From Bettongia penicillata ogilbyi (taxonomy: Eukaryota; Chordata; Mammalia; Diprotodontia; Potoroidae), in the NCBI GenBank assembly GCA_023548195.1, contig JAJHZJ010000414.1, forward strand, positions 730,501 to 794,500: 64,000 nucleotides of DNA, in the 5' to 3' direction. The position numbers and the translations under genes are program-made. Shown in pieces: positions 32,590 to 42,899 of this stretch (the stretch's first letter is position 1; each line of letters begins with the position of its first letter). The notes under the pieces were generated by a model that was not told the DNA's origin, made no database searches, and worked only from the letters and a program-made list of their open reading frames with translations.

Positions 32590-32955
32590 ACATTGAAAGA
32601 GACGATTTCAGAGAATCCTGGGCAGTGTGAACTGGCCCAGAGTGAAGCGAACTGGCCCAGAGTGAAGTGAACAGACCAGGAGAATAGTGCACTAAGACAG
32701 TACCAACTATGAAGAGAAACAACTTGAAAATCTTCAGAACTCTGAGCCATGCAGATTAATGACCAAGCAGGACTCCAAAGGCCATGATGAGTCGGGCTAC
32801 TCATCACCTGACAAAGAGATAGCCGATAGCCTCAAAGTGCCGGACGTGGCCAATGTGGGAACTGGTTTTGCTCAACAGTGTTTATTTCTTACAGGAGTTT
32901 TTGTTCTTTCTTTCTATTTGATTTTTAATGGGAGGAGAAGGGCAGTTAGCAATAA
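32590..32955 (+). mobile_element. L1-type 3' UTR fragment
   Basis: agtgaagtgaacagaccaggaga, aactctgagccatgcagattaatgacc, tactcatcacctgacaaagaga and ggacgtggccaatgtgggaactggttttgctcaac follow an L1-family 3' UTR. It contains a 20-bp tandem duplication (32629-32668). Confidence 0.65.
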
Positions 32956-33234
32956 ATAATAGTGCCAAAAAAGAGAGTTGTTTAAACATTAAAAAAACAC
33001 CCACAAGGAAACAAGGAAGAACAGATATGTTAGATGGTTTTGAGAATGTTGTGTAGAATTTATTATGTGTTTTTAAAGAAAGCCTGTGACATGAATGGAG
33101 TTTCCCAGGTTGGTATGGAATCTCCTTTTGGGGATATGTTAAGTATATGAAAATACTCTCTCTGTCTTGCCTTGTCTTTCTGTCTTCCTTTCTCTCCTCC
33201 TCTTTCCTCTAGATTTAAATTTAGGATTTTACAA

Positions 33235-33725
33235 ATTAAAAAACTTTTAAAAGAAATTGTGGTTTATGAATGTAATGGAATATTGTTATGTTGTAAAAAA
33301 AGTGAATATGAAAAATTCAGAGAAGCATGAGAAGACTTGTGAACTGATACATAGTAGATGCCACGTAGTAGGTGCTTAATAAATGTTGATTGAAGTAAGC
33401 AGAACCACAAAAACAATGCCTACAATGACAACATCAATGTAAATACAAAAAACAACAAAAGGAAATTAAATGCTACATAGTTATAAGGGCTTCTCCCTGA
33501 AGAAGAGGAGAAAATACATTTCCCTTCCTTCTCTGCGGAAGTGGGGGACTATGGATATGGAGCTTTGCATATACTGTCCAACACAGTTGACCTGCTGGTT
33601 AGTTTTTCTTCCTTCCTTTTTTCTTCTTTATTATAAGAGATGGCTCTGTGAGTAGGAAAGGGAGAAGGCTATATTTGGAAATGAAAGTAATGTCTAAACA
33701 AGGGATCATAATAAAAATTTAAAAT
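33235..33725 (+). mobile_element. L1 3' UTR fragment with a small insert
   Basis: attgtggtttatgaatgtaatggaatattgttatg, gagaagacttgtgaactgat and gaagtaagcagaacc are L1 3' UTR. Bases 33356-33391 are foreign: gccacgtagtaggtgcttaataaatgttgatt is an L2/SINE-type 3' terminus. Confidence 0.65.
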
Positions 33726-33952
33726 ATTTTTAATTTTAAAAAAGAGGGCACCAAATGTGAATTTCTACTTCCACCTCCAGGGGGTGGTAGATATATGCCA
33801 ACTGGAGAAAACGGTAATGGGCAGGCATAAATGTGGAGAACTCTAGCCTTTTATACCCTTTGAGATTGGACTGAGTCTTGATAGGTTGTTTGAAAATTCA
33901 CCCCTAAAGGAACAAAATATGAGGACTGAAAGGATTACAGCTATCATCTTAT

Positions 33953-34147
33953 CTAAGGGTCCTTAACCTAGGCTCTGTGACCTTGTGTTTTTTAGATAGA
34001 TAGATGATAGATAAACTGCATTTCAATACAATTCGTTTTCTTTATAATACTATGTATTTTATGCATTTGAAGACTTTATTCTAAGAAGGGAGCCATAGCC
34101 TTCATGAGGCCACTAAAGGAGTCCATGCCATAAGGTTAAGAATGTCC
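33953..34147 (+). mobile_element. hAT-like non-autonomous DNA element with inverted ends
   Basis: It starts agggtccttaacct and ends aggttaagaatgtcct, which are imperfect inverted repeats. The interior ttcaatacaattcgttttctttataatac...ctaagaaggg is shared with 49975, 57900 and (antisense) 36780. Relatives at 2915 too. Confidence 0.65.
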
Positions 34148-34174
34148 TGGGCTAGCCAGTCAGTTAACAATTAC

Positions 34175-34432
34175 TTACTAAGGACAGCTAAGTGGTGCAG
34201 TGGATAGAATGCTGCACCTGGAGTCAGGAAGACTCGTCTTCTTGAGTTCAAATCCAGCCTCAGACACTTCTTAGCTGGGTGACCCTCGGAAAGCCATTTA
34301 ACCCCACTTGCCTCAGTTTCCTCACCTGTAAAATGAACTAGAGAAGGAAATGGCAAACCACTCCAGTATCTTTTCCAAGGAAACCCCAGATGGAGTCACA
34401 AAGCATCAGATACTACTGAACAACAAGACCTG
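34175..34432 (+). mobile_element. tRNA-derived SINE (Mar1/WSINE-like), full length
   Basis: gacagctaagtggtgcagtggatagaatgctgcacctggagtcagg through ttgagttcaaatccagcc (Pol III B-box-like) to ccaaggaaaccccagatggagtcac and tgaacaaca. Confidence 0.92.
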
Positions 34433-35189
34433 GCAACAAAGTGGGTATGTGGAATGCAGAGTCAGGAAGAGATGAAGATACCAAGGTTGCCAGCCTGGGT
34501 AACTACAGGGAGGATGATTAGTCAACAGTAATCTTGTCCAGCCTCCCAATCTGTATCAGAGTCCTCCAAATGACATAGAATGTCAGAGCTGGAAGGGACA
34601 GACTTTTAGAGTGCCTTCAGATGAGGTCATCTCTCAATCTCTCACACACAGAGGCATACATGCGTTTCACACCTACATATACCCACATACATGTCACTTC
34701 TTGTAGCATGATTTCTTCACTATCCCTAAGAAATGAATGGTGAGCCATCTGTGTGAGACGAAGACAGAATTCCGGAACAATAATGTCTCATCCATGGTAG
34801 AACACTCCATCATCTGGTCTTCCCCACTGGTGGGATAGGACTTGCTTTTTATTGAGTTTCATCGTTGGTAATTCGTTTCTCACCATTTATTACTGCCAGT
34901 CAAAATACTCTAATACCACAATTAACCTATTAGCTGCATACTAGGTACCAATACACTGGCACCGAATGATGACATATTAGATAATATGTTGAATAGATTA
35001 GGTACCCACTAAATAACGTGAGTATTCCTTTGAATGGTGCAGATTGCATCCCTGCCAGTCCATCCTGGGACAGTCACTGGGACAACACTGCACTACTTAC
35101 ATACCATTGTTAGGGTTGGTAAGTGGTGCTGCAGAAAAGTGGCTCAAGGAATTGCTTCAAGTCTCAGTCATAAGTATGAAATTAGACTC

Positions 35190-35285
35190 AACAATTGTCA
35201 AGACTCCCTGGGCCTCAGTTTCCTCAATTGTAAAATGAGGGAGTTGGGCTAAGTGACTTCTCAGATTCCTTCTAGCTCTACATCT
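35190..35285 (+). mobile_element. SINE 3' tail variant
   Basis: gggcctcagtttcctcaattgtaaaatgagggagttgggctaagtgac and ttccttctagctcta. Confidence 0.6.
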
Positions 35286-35985
35286 TAGGCCCCAAATCTT
35301 TGGAGAACCAGGGTCATCAGTTATTCTGTGTTGAGGCAAGACAATTGTGTTTTAGAGTACTTGCATATCTCAGGCAGATATTTCAGCAAATGCCCCGCTT
35401 TCATCTTTCTAGCAATGATCTCAGGAAGCCTTTGCTGCAAATTCTGATCCAAATCCTGCTGGATTCATTTTCTCCTTGTTCATCCAGCGGGTGGCAGACA
35501 CACCTGGCCAAGTCATATGTCAGTGATGTTTATTTCATTTGGATGGCTGGTGGTGAAGGTCAAGCCAGATGGTCATCTCATGATCTGGGGGAGTAGAGGG
35601 GAGGTCACCAGGTTGGTATCAGATGAAAACCTTGTCCTAGGACTGGCTGTGCTTCTTCATCGTGATATTTAGACATTCACATCAGTTAAAAGTCAGCAGC
35701 CATGCTGGTACTATATCGCTATTCTCCAAAAGGCTATTCTGGCCTATGGATTTTCTTTAACCTTGAAGGTTAATCTTGTTGGAATGCATGCTACAAAAGA
35801 CTTGGAGGTGAGAATGTACAGGGCACACATAGAGAACAACAAGTTGCCCAGTTTTGCCGGAGTATGACCCCATACAACTCTGGTTATTTAACAGGATAAT
35901 AGAAGACATGTTTGAATTAGGTAGCTTGGAACCATATTGGTGAGAGTCTTGAAAGCCAATGTGAGAAATCTGGACTTACTTGGAT
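35286..35985. other. Non-repetitive intergenic block
   Basis: About 700 bp without a recognised repeat. A + strand frame at 35300-35596 (98 codons) has no domain I can name. A conserved non-coding element is possible. Confidence 0.35.
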
Positions 35986-35989
35986 CATA

Positions 35990-36375
35990 ATGATGACAAC
36001 TTGCATCTATGAAATTATCACCAAGGACTTCATGGACATCATCTTCTTTGAACTTCACAACACCCAGGTAAGCACCAAGGATTTTATGATGTCCATTTTA
36101 TAGAAAAGGAGACTGAGGCTGTGGGTTGTTGCTGTTCAGTTGGTTTTAGTTGTGTCTGTCTCTTCACAACCCCATTGGGGGTTTTCTGGACAAAGATACT
36201 AGAGTAGTTTGTCTTTTCCTTCTCCAGCTCATTTTACAGATGAGAAAACTGAGGCAAATAGGGTTAAATGAGTTGCCCATGATCACCCAGTTAGTAAATG
36301 TCTGAGGTCACATTTGAACTTAAGTCTTCCTGACTCCAGGCCCAGAGCTTGATCTACTATGACACCTAAGCAGTC
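35990..36375 (-). mobile_element. Two SINE copies in tandem, antisense
   Basis: A MIR-like copy (gacaacttgcatctatg...tccattttatagaaaaggagactgaggct) is followed at about 36120 by a Mar1-like copy (gttttagttgtgtctgtctcttcacaac...ctgactccaggcccagagc). Confidence 0.75.
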
Positions 36376-36639
36376 CTGGGTAGGGGAAAGTTATTTACTC
36401 AGACTCATATAGTCATTAAGGGTTTGGGATAGGATGTGATCTTAGGTCTTTGTTCCTCCAAATCTGGTGCTCTATCCACTAAACCCAATTCAACTCCCTC
36501 TCAAATTTGGCAGGCAATACCCCTAATGCTGAGGGATCTGAAACAAAGGAGCATAATTTTATCTTGCTTTAGAAAAATTAATTTAGCATCAGTATCATAG
36601 ATGGATTGGACAAAGACTGAAGTTTAGAAGACTACTTAG

Positions 36640-36955
36640 TAAATTTTTTTTTTGGACCAGACCTATGACTTCTTTATGGTTCAGGACACCCCCATGACAC
36701 ACTCCCTCATGTAAATGAACACCTTCTCTGCAACTCATCATCTCCTGGCTCAGCTACTGAACCATTAAGGTACCCTGGAACTCTTAGGCAGTCTGGGGAA
36801 GCTTAAAGAACCCCTCTCAGAATAAGGATTTTAAACCAATAAAATAAAATACATAGGGCTACAAAGAACATTTATCCTATTGAAATCATTCTCAAAATAC
36901 TTATTTTTTAAAAACCCAACCAAGATCACATATTCCAGGTTAAGAACACTTGTTG
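36640..36955 (-). mobile_element. hAT-like non-autonomous element, antisense
   Basis: ctctcagaataaggattttaaaccaataaaataaaatacatagggctac and the end ccaggttaagaac are the reverse complement of the family at 33953. Confidence 0.6.
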
Positions 36956-37075
36956 GACAGGGACAAAGCAAGTATCTTCTCCAGGTTTCACAACCTCAGT
37001 GTCAGAGGCCAATTGAACCCAGGGCTTCCAGATGCCAATTCATTGGAACTTTATCTACTATACTAGGTTGTGTCT
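36956..37075 (-). mobile_element. SINE fragment, antisense
   Basis: tccaggtttcacaacctcagtgtcagaggcc...gaacccagggcttccag. Confidence 0.45.
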
Positions 37076-37104
37076 CAGGGTCCAGGTTTAATAATGGTGA
37101 TTTT

Positions 37105-37425
37105 TTTTTTTAGGTCTTAAAGTGCTTTACATACTTTATCTTATTTGAATTTCACAATAATAGTGTGAGTTAAGTTGTGTTTTGAGTCATTTCAGTTATG
37201 ATCAACTCTCTGTGACCCCATTTAGACTGTTCCTGGTAAAGATACTGGAGAGGTTTGCCATTTCCTTCTTCAGCTCATTTGACAGATGAAGAAACCGAGG
37301 CAAGCAGAGTTAAGTGACTTGGCCAGGGTCACAGAGCTAGTAAGTGTGTGAGGTCAAATTTGAATTCAGAGCCTCCTCACTCCAGGGTCAGTGCTCTATT
37401 CACTGCACCACCTAGTTGCCCAAGG
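37105..37425 (-). mobile_element. SINE copies, antisense
   Basis: A short MIR 3' part (gtcttaaagtgctttacatactttatcttatttg) precedes a near-complete copy from ttcagttatgatcaactctctgtgacccc to ctgcaccacctagttgcc. Confidence 0.8.
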
Positions 37426-37639
37426 AATAATGGTTCTCATTGTAGATAGAGACAATACACTTGAGGATGAGAGAGGTCAGCTAATAAGTATCTGAGATCT
37501 TATCACCACTCCAAGTCTAACCCTCTACTATGGCATGCTGCTTCTCAATACCATAGCATATGATAGTCAAGTATAGCCATAATATAGATAGATGATGGAC
37601 ATTAAGTGTCTGAACTGGGGTAGAAAGATTAGAAAAAGG

Positions 37640-37905
37640 ACAACAGTAGCATTTACATAGCACTTTAAGGTTTTCAAAGTGCTTCACACTTTGATTTTAT
37701 CTTCTCCACAATGCTGGAAGATTGGTGACATTATTACCCCCATATTCCAGATGAGGAAACTCTACCTCTCATTTTACAGACAAGGAAACTGAGGCAGGCA
37801 GAGAGATCAAGGGACTTCCCAGGGTTGTACAACTAGGAAGTATCAGAAGCTGGATTTGAGCTCAGCTCTTCCTGTCCAGGTTCTGCATGCTACCTAGAAA
37901 ATTAC
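37640..37905 (-). mobile_element. CORE/MIR-type SINE, antisense
   Basis: acagtagcatttacatagcactttaaggttttcaaagtgctt, tttacagacaaggaaactgaggcagg and ctcagctcttcctg. The aggaaactct/aggaaactg block occurs twice. Confidence 0.8.
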
Positions 37906-38039
37906 CTCTAGTACCCATATCACTTGATCAGTTCAAACCTTAAATCCTAAATAAATATCTGTGGCTTCGTTCTTGTTTCCATCTGTGATTTCATTGGTGC
38001 AGGGAGCTTCTCTGTCAAGGCATATCAGTACCTTCTCTG

Positions 38040-38165
38040 TAACCTCTGGTCTTAGAGGAACACTTGAAATAGTGAGAAGTTAAGTGACTTACCCAGGATC
38101 ACCTTGTCAGCATAATTTAGAGGTAGGACTAGAACTCTGGTCTGCCTGGCTCCATGACCAGATGC
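38040..38165 (-). mobile_element. SINE fragment, antisense
   Basis: gagaagttaagtgacttacccaggatcacc...gaactctggtctgcctggctcc. Confidence 0.5.
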
Positions 38166-38424
38166 CAGTAGTTATTATTAAAACTATTTTATTTTTTCAA
38201 TTATCAGTATTTTTTCTCCCCTGTCACAATGGGAATTCTCATTCTGCTTATTAGTCTCATTTTTTGTCGTGAAGTGGGCAGAGTTCTTCTTTCTCAGGCC
38301 TCTGGAATCATGGCTAAAGAAAGAGGAAGGAGCCAAAGGTTTTCATTATGACTGATTGGACTGGGAGGATGGTGATGCCATAGCAAAAAGAGAAAGACGT
38401 GGAGCTCTTCCAAGTCCTCTATGT

Positions 38425-38550
38425 GCCATTCCAATGGGAACCCCTTGAGGGCAGGGACCGTATTTGCCTTTCTTTATAGGCCTAGAGCTTAGCACAGTGC
38501 CTGGGCAAGAGTAAACACCTAAGACATTCTTGTTGCCTCAATAAGCAAGG
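38425..38550 (+). mobile_element. L2-type LINE 3' end
   Basis: aaccccttgagggcagggaccgtatttgcctttctttataggcctagagcttagcacagtgcctgg. Confidence 0.75.
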
Positions 38551-38594
38551 ATTTTACTATATAGAATATAGTTACAGTGGATTTCCAATTCTTT

Positions 38595-38850
38595 GTGTTC
38601 AATCATTTTCAGTCACATCCAACTCCTCACGGCTCCATTTGAGGTTTTCTTGGTAAAGAAACTGAAGTGGTTTGCCATTTCCTTCTCCAACTCATTTTAC
38701 AGATGAGGAAACTGAGACAAGTGGGGTTAAGTGACTTTCCCACAATAACACAGCTACAAGTGTCTAAAGCCAGATTTGAACTCTTGAAGATGAATCATCC
38801 TGACTCCAGGCCCAGCACTCTATCCACTGCACCACCTAGCTGACCTTTCA
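38595..38850 (-). mobile_element. tRNA-derived SINE, antisense, full length
   Basis: From tcagtcacatccaactcctcacgg through gtttgccatttccttctccaactcattttacagatgaggaaactg to cactgcaccacctagctgacc. Confidence 0.92.
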
Positions 38851-39435
38851 TATTCTTACCAGTGGATTTTCAAAAGCTGTGCAGTCTCCTAGCTACCTCT
38901 TTCCACTTCCTGGTTCAGTTGGGTCACAGGCCACCAATCCCAAGGCCACATCAGGCTGGAAGGGTTTGGGGCTGGACCTGGAAGGAGCTGGCTGAGCTGA
39001 GTGTAAGGAAGGTTGGCTGTGTTTACGTCCCATGTGTGTATCTCTGGCCGCATTCCAAAGCCAAGAATAAATTGCTTTGAATCATTGCCTCTTCTCTCCA
39101 TCATTAGGGAGATAATCAGATTCGGGTTATCCTTGAAAGATCATCTTTTGCCCCTTAGAAGGAGACGATCATAGCAGTTCAGCTTATTGAAAGTGATATT
39201 GTTCACAGGTGAACCAAATGTTAGCAGGAGAGCTGCATCACCTGCTTGGTGGGAAAAGATCCTATTTAGACACCTCCCAAGGTCACAATCTATCTCAAGG
39301 CAAGGGGTAAAATAGGGGAATATTAAAGCTCTCACATTCCCTGGTGCTAGGACTGTTTCAAAGAAAAAAAACAGGCAAGATTGATAGTGAGGTTAGGGAC
39401 AACATTCATTCATTTATCCAACTGTTGTCTGCTTT
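38851..39435. other. Intergenic sequence, nothing recognised
   Basis: No supported gene. Overlapping frames on both strands at 38862-39104 have no recognisable product. Confidence 0.4.
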
Positions 39436-39439
39436 TCGC

Positions 39440-39635
39440 TTTTGTTGTTTAGTAAATTAGTCATATCCAACTCTTGGTGACCCCATTTGGGGTCTCCTTG
39501 GCAAAGGTACTGGAGCAGTTTGTCATTTCCTTCTCCGGCTCATTTGCCAGATGAAGAAACTGAGGCAAGCACAGTTACACAGTAAGCATGTGACTCCAGT
39601 CCCAGCAGTCTATCCACCGTTCCACCTAGTTCCAG
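39440..39635 (-). mobile_element. tRNA-derived SINE, antisense, internally deleted
   Basis: gtcatatccaactcttggtgaccccatttggggtctccttgg and tccggctcatttgccagatgaagaaac, then a jump to ccagtcccagcagtctatccaccg. Confidence 0.8.
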
Positions 39636-39769
39636 ACCCTGTAGTTATAAAGCTTAAAACAAAACCGTTCCTCTGCTCAAGGACTTTACATTCTACTGGG
39701 GAGACAACACACATACATAGATATATGTCAGCACAAAAATATGTGTAAAGTAAATGTACATTTCCAGGG

Positions 39770-40030
39770 CAAAGAGACAGTTGGGTGGAGCAATGGATAG
39801 AGTATTGGGCCTGGAGTAAAGAAGACCTGAGTTCATTTCTAGCTTCAGATACTTACTGGCTAAGTCACCCTGGGCACCTCTGTCTGCCTCAGTTTCCTCA
39901 TCTGTAAAATGGGGATAATAATAGTGCTTTCTCAGTACTGCTTCAAGGATCAGTGAGATAATATTTGTAAAGGGCTTAATATAGTGCCTAGCACACTATA
40001 GGGACTTAATAAATGCTTATTTGTTTTCTT
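39770..40030 (+). mobile_element. CORE/MIR-type SINE
   Basis: agacagttgggtggagcaatggatag, ttctagcttcagatac, ctcagtttcctcatctgtaaaatggggataataat and the terminus tagtgcctagcacactatagggacttaataaatgctt. Confidence 0.88.
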
Positions 40031-40115
40031 TCTCCCTTCTTTTCTTCATTCCCTCCCTCCTTCCTTCCCTTCCCTTCCTTCCCAAACTTTTCTTTCCTTC
40101 TTATCCCCCCTACCT
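40031..40115 (+). repeat. Polypyrimidine tract
   Basis: A CT-rich run with ccttcc motifs directly follows the SINE end. Confidence 0.8.
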
Positions 40116-40559
40116 GAGAAACATGTCTCTGGACCCTGGCATAGAGACTAATAGACTCTCCAAGTCCCATTCCAGGAATCTTTGAAACTAAAGCCAACCC
40201 TGCATTTGGTTCATCTGGTATATTTAGAAACTTCAGACTTTGGTGGCTCTCTGTTCTTACCAAGTGTGAACTGCACCCATCACACTTGAAAATGTGATTC
40301 ATTTTTCAGCAATGAGGCTGAGCTGTTCCCTCCTCCTCCTCCCTCCCCCAGTCACCTTGCCTTGGCCCCAGACAGCCCTCTCCCATCCGCATCTACACCA
40401 CATTCAGAAAGCTGCAGGGAAGGCTCTGGAAACACAATCTGAGTTAGCAGCTGTGATCAAAAGAAACCCAGTGGTCAAGAAACAAAATATTTCTTGCACA
40501 TTGTCTTCTGTTTGTATTATCTAGTCATCATTGTTTCTTCACCACCCTGTCTCTTCTCA
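40116..40559. other. Intergenic sequence, nothing recognised
   Basis: Contains a short CT-rich stretch at 40325-40350. No supported gene. Confidence 0.4.
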
Positions 40560-40564
40560 TTCAT

Positions 40565-40650
40565 TCTCTCTCTCTCTCTCTCTTTCTTTCTCCCTGCTTC
40601 TCCGTCTCTGTGTCTCTCACTGTCTCTCTCTCTGTAGCTCTCTGTCTCTG

Positions 40651-40737
<87 letters not shown>

Positions 40738-40802
40738 GCCTCTCCGTCTCTGTGTCTCTCACTGTCTCTCTCTCTGTAGCTCTCTGTCTCTGTGTTTTTC
40801 TT

Positions 40803-40838
<36 letters not shown>

Positions 40839-40852
40839 CCTCTCTCTCTGGC
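40565..40852 (+). repeat. (TC)n compound microsatellite with a duplicated flank
   Basis: A near-pure TC run (about 40655-40732) lies between two copies of a non-simple unit (tccctgc..ctccgtctctg...ctgtagctctctg), which start at 40591 and 40733, 142 bp apart. All the Ser/Leu- and Arg/Glu-rich frames here are artefacts. Confidence 0.95.
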
Positions 40853-40865
40853 TTTTCCTCTCTCC

Positions 40866-41394
40866 TATTTCTCTGCATTCTTTAAAAACCATCCTTTGAC
40901 CTTTTTATTAATCTTCTGGTTTTCTCATGTTTCCCCATTCTTCCTCTCCTCCCTTTATCCCTTTGACCTTCCTCTGTAGAGTCACCAGTACCCCACACTG
41001 GCCCATATCATCCTGCACATTCTCATTCCTAGGGGTGGCAAAAACAGTCTGCATATGGTATCCACACTCCTCTGCAGGCTGGCAGAACAAAGAGAGCAGT
41101 ACCTTCCCCCTTCCATAGGTACCTACTGCCCATGGTCCCTCTCAAGAGGCAGGTGATCTGCTTTGGGGAAAGTAGGGAAATCTGCCAGGTCCCCCAGCTG
41201 CCAAGGTGCTCCCACTGGCAAGGGGAAGCAGCAGTGCTACAAAGCTTTGTCCCCTGGAGGTGAGACAGGCTGTAGCTCAGCCTGTTTTACTTTCTGAAAA
41301 CATAATACTCAAGTGAACACTGATGCTCTGCGCAGATTCTAATTACTGCAAGAACCTCAGACAGCCCCAGGATGAGGATCCGTTCACTAGAATA
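40866..41394. other. Intergenic sequence, nothing recognised
   Basis: No supported gene or repeat. Confidence 0.4.
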
Positions 41395-41605
41395 GCTAAG
41401 GGCTAGTGACACAGCGAATAGAGCCCTGGGCGTGGAGTCAGGAAGACCTGAGTTCAAATTTGGCTTCAGACACTTTACTTCTGTTTGCCTCAGTTTCTCA
41501 ACTATAAAATGGGAATGCTAATAATTACATCTACTTCACAGGGTTGCTATGAGACCCTAATGAGATACTTACAAATAGATATTGTAAAATAGTGCCTGGC
41601 ATATA
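41395..41605 (+). mobile_element. CORE/MIR-type SINE
   Basis: gggctagtgacacagcgaatagagccctgggcgtggagtcagg, gagttcaaatttggcttcagacac, ctcagtttctcaactataaaatgg. Confidence 0.85.
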
Positions 41606-41614
41606 ACCAGTCTA

Positions 41615-41740
41615 ATCCAATAAATATTTATTAAGCGCTGAAGTGCCAGGCACTGTGCTAAGTGCTTGGGATACAATTAATAAAAAGACAGTCCCTGCCC
41701 TCAAGGAGTTTGCAATGTAAGGGGATGTTTAGAAGTGATG
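41615..41740 (-). mobile_element. L2-type LINE 3' end, antisense
   Basis: ccaataaatatttattaagcgctgaagtgccaggcactgtgctaagtgcttggg and cctgccctcaaggagtttgc. Confidence 0.85.
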
Positions 41741-42169
41741 CATTTATTGGGGATGGGGGCTGTTGTGGTTTGTTCCCTGAAGCTGAAGCTATGAAACTAG
41801 AGAGATGGCAGATGCAACACAGTAGGTGCTTAATAAATGCTTGTTCCCTCCCCCTTCCTTGGTTGCTCAGGCTTCTTGTTATCTGCTTCACAAAGGCAGA
41901 TAGTTGAGGACCTTGTTCAGCCCCCACACCAAGCTTCCTGGACATGAGTTGTCCAACTAGATGGTCGTAGTACTGGACTGAGCTTCTACATGCTCTAATT
42001 TTATATTTTGAGATAACTCTAACTGTAGGGTACACGAGAGAACAGGAGAAAGAGAGCTATGGGCTGGAGGGGGTGAGGGAAGTATGATACAGGTAGACTG
42101 ACTGATGTTTCTGTATGTGTGTGTGCATGTGTGGGTGTGTACATGTGTGTTCTGATATCATATGGGAGA

Positions 42170-42390
42170 GACAGCAAGTCGTAATGACAGCCTGAAGTCA
42201 GGGCACCTGGGTTTGACACTCAGCTCTGATGATCCTAATCTGTGGCTGTGGACAAATCACCGAATCTCTCTGAACTTCATTCCCTCATCTATAAAAAAAA
42301 AGGGGGGGGGGGAGATAATGCTGGTTGAACTATGTATTTCATGAGGTTGTTGCAAAGTTGGCATTTTGAACATCTTAAAAGGACTACATA
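42170..42390 (+). mobile_element. SINE, diverged
   Basis: gcctgaagtcagggcacctgggtttgac, catctataaaaaaaa and gttgttgcaaagttggcattttg. It holds an A8/G11 homopolymer pair at 42292-42312. Confidence 0.6.
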
Positions 42391-42394
42391 AATG

Positions 42395-42600
42395 TTTTGT
42401 TCAGTCGTTTCTGTCAAGTCCAACTTTTCATGACCCTATTTGGGGTATTCTTGGCAAAGACACTGGAATGGTTTGCCATTTCCTTCTCCAGTTCATTTTA
42501 CAGATGAGGAAATGGAAGTAAATAGTGTGAATTGAGCTGTCCAGGGTCTTCCTGACTCTAGGCTGGCACTCCATCTGCTGTACCTAGTGCCTAACTGCCT
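42395..42600 (-). mobile_element. tRNA-derived SINE, antisense
   Basis: cagtcgtttctgtcaagtccaacttttcatgacccta to ccttctccagttcattttacagatgagg. Confidence 0.85.
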
Positions 42601-42624
42601 CTATATAAATATAGATATGATATT

Positions 42625-42790
42625 CTTTTCTCAGACACTAGCTGTATGACCTGGGTAAGTCACTTAACCCTATTTACCTCAGTTTCTTCATCTATAAAAT
42701 GAGCTGGCACACCACTTCAATATCTTTTCCCAGAAAACCCAAAAGGAGTCCCAAAGGGTTGACCATGGCTGAAAAATGACTGAGCAATAA
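42625..42790 (+). mobile_element. tRNA-derived SINE, 5' truncated
   Basis: cactagctgtatgacctgggtaagtcacttaaccctatttacctc to gaaaaatgactgagcaataat. Confidence 0.85.
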
Positions 42791-42899
42791 TTATTATATT
42801 CTACTTGTATGGTAGTTATTTCTAAATGAGTGGTCTGTGGCCACAGACTTATTAAAACACCAACCCCAACACCAAAGGATAGTATAAGACGATGCAGCT

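Noticed and set aside
35990..39635. Regularly recurring similar blocks as a possible CRISPR-like or satellite array
   Set aside because: The blocks are independent SINE copies of differing length and divergence at irregular spacing.
40517..40979. Ser/Leu-rich and Arg/Glu-rich frames on both strands
   Set aside because: Pure translation of the (TC)n/(GA)n microsatellite.
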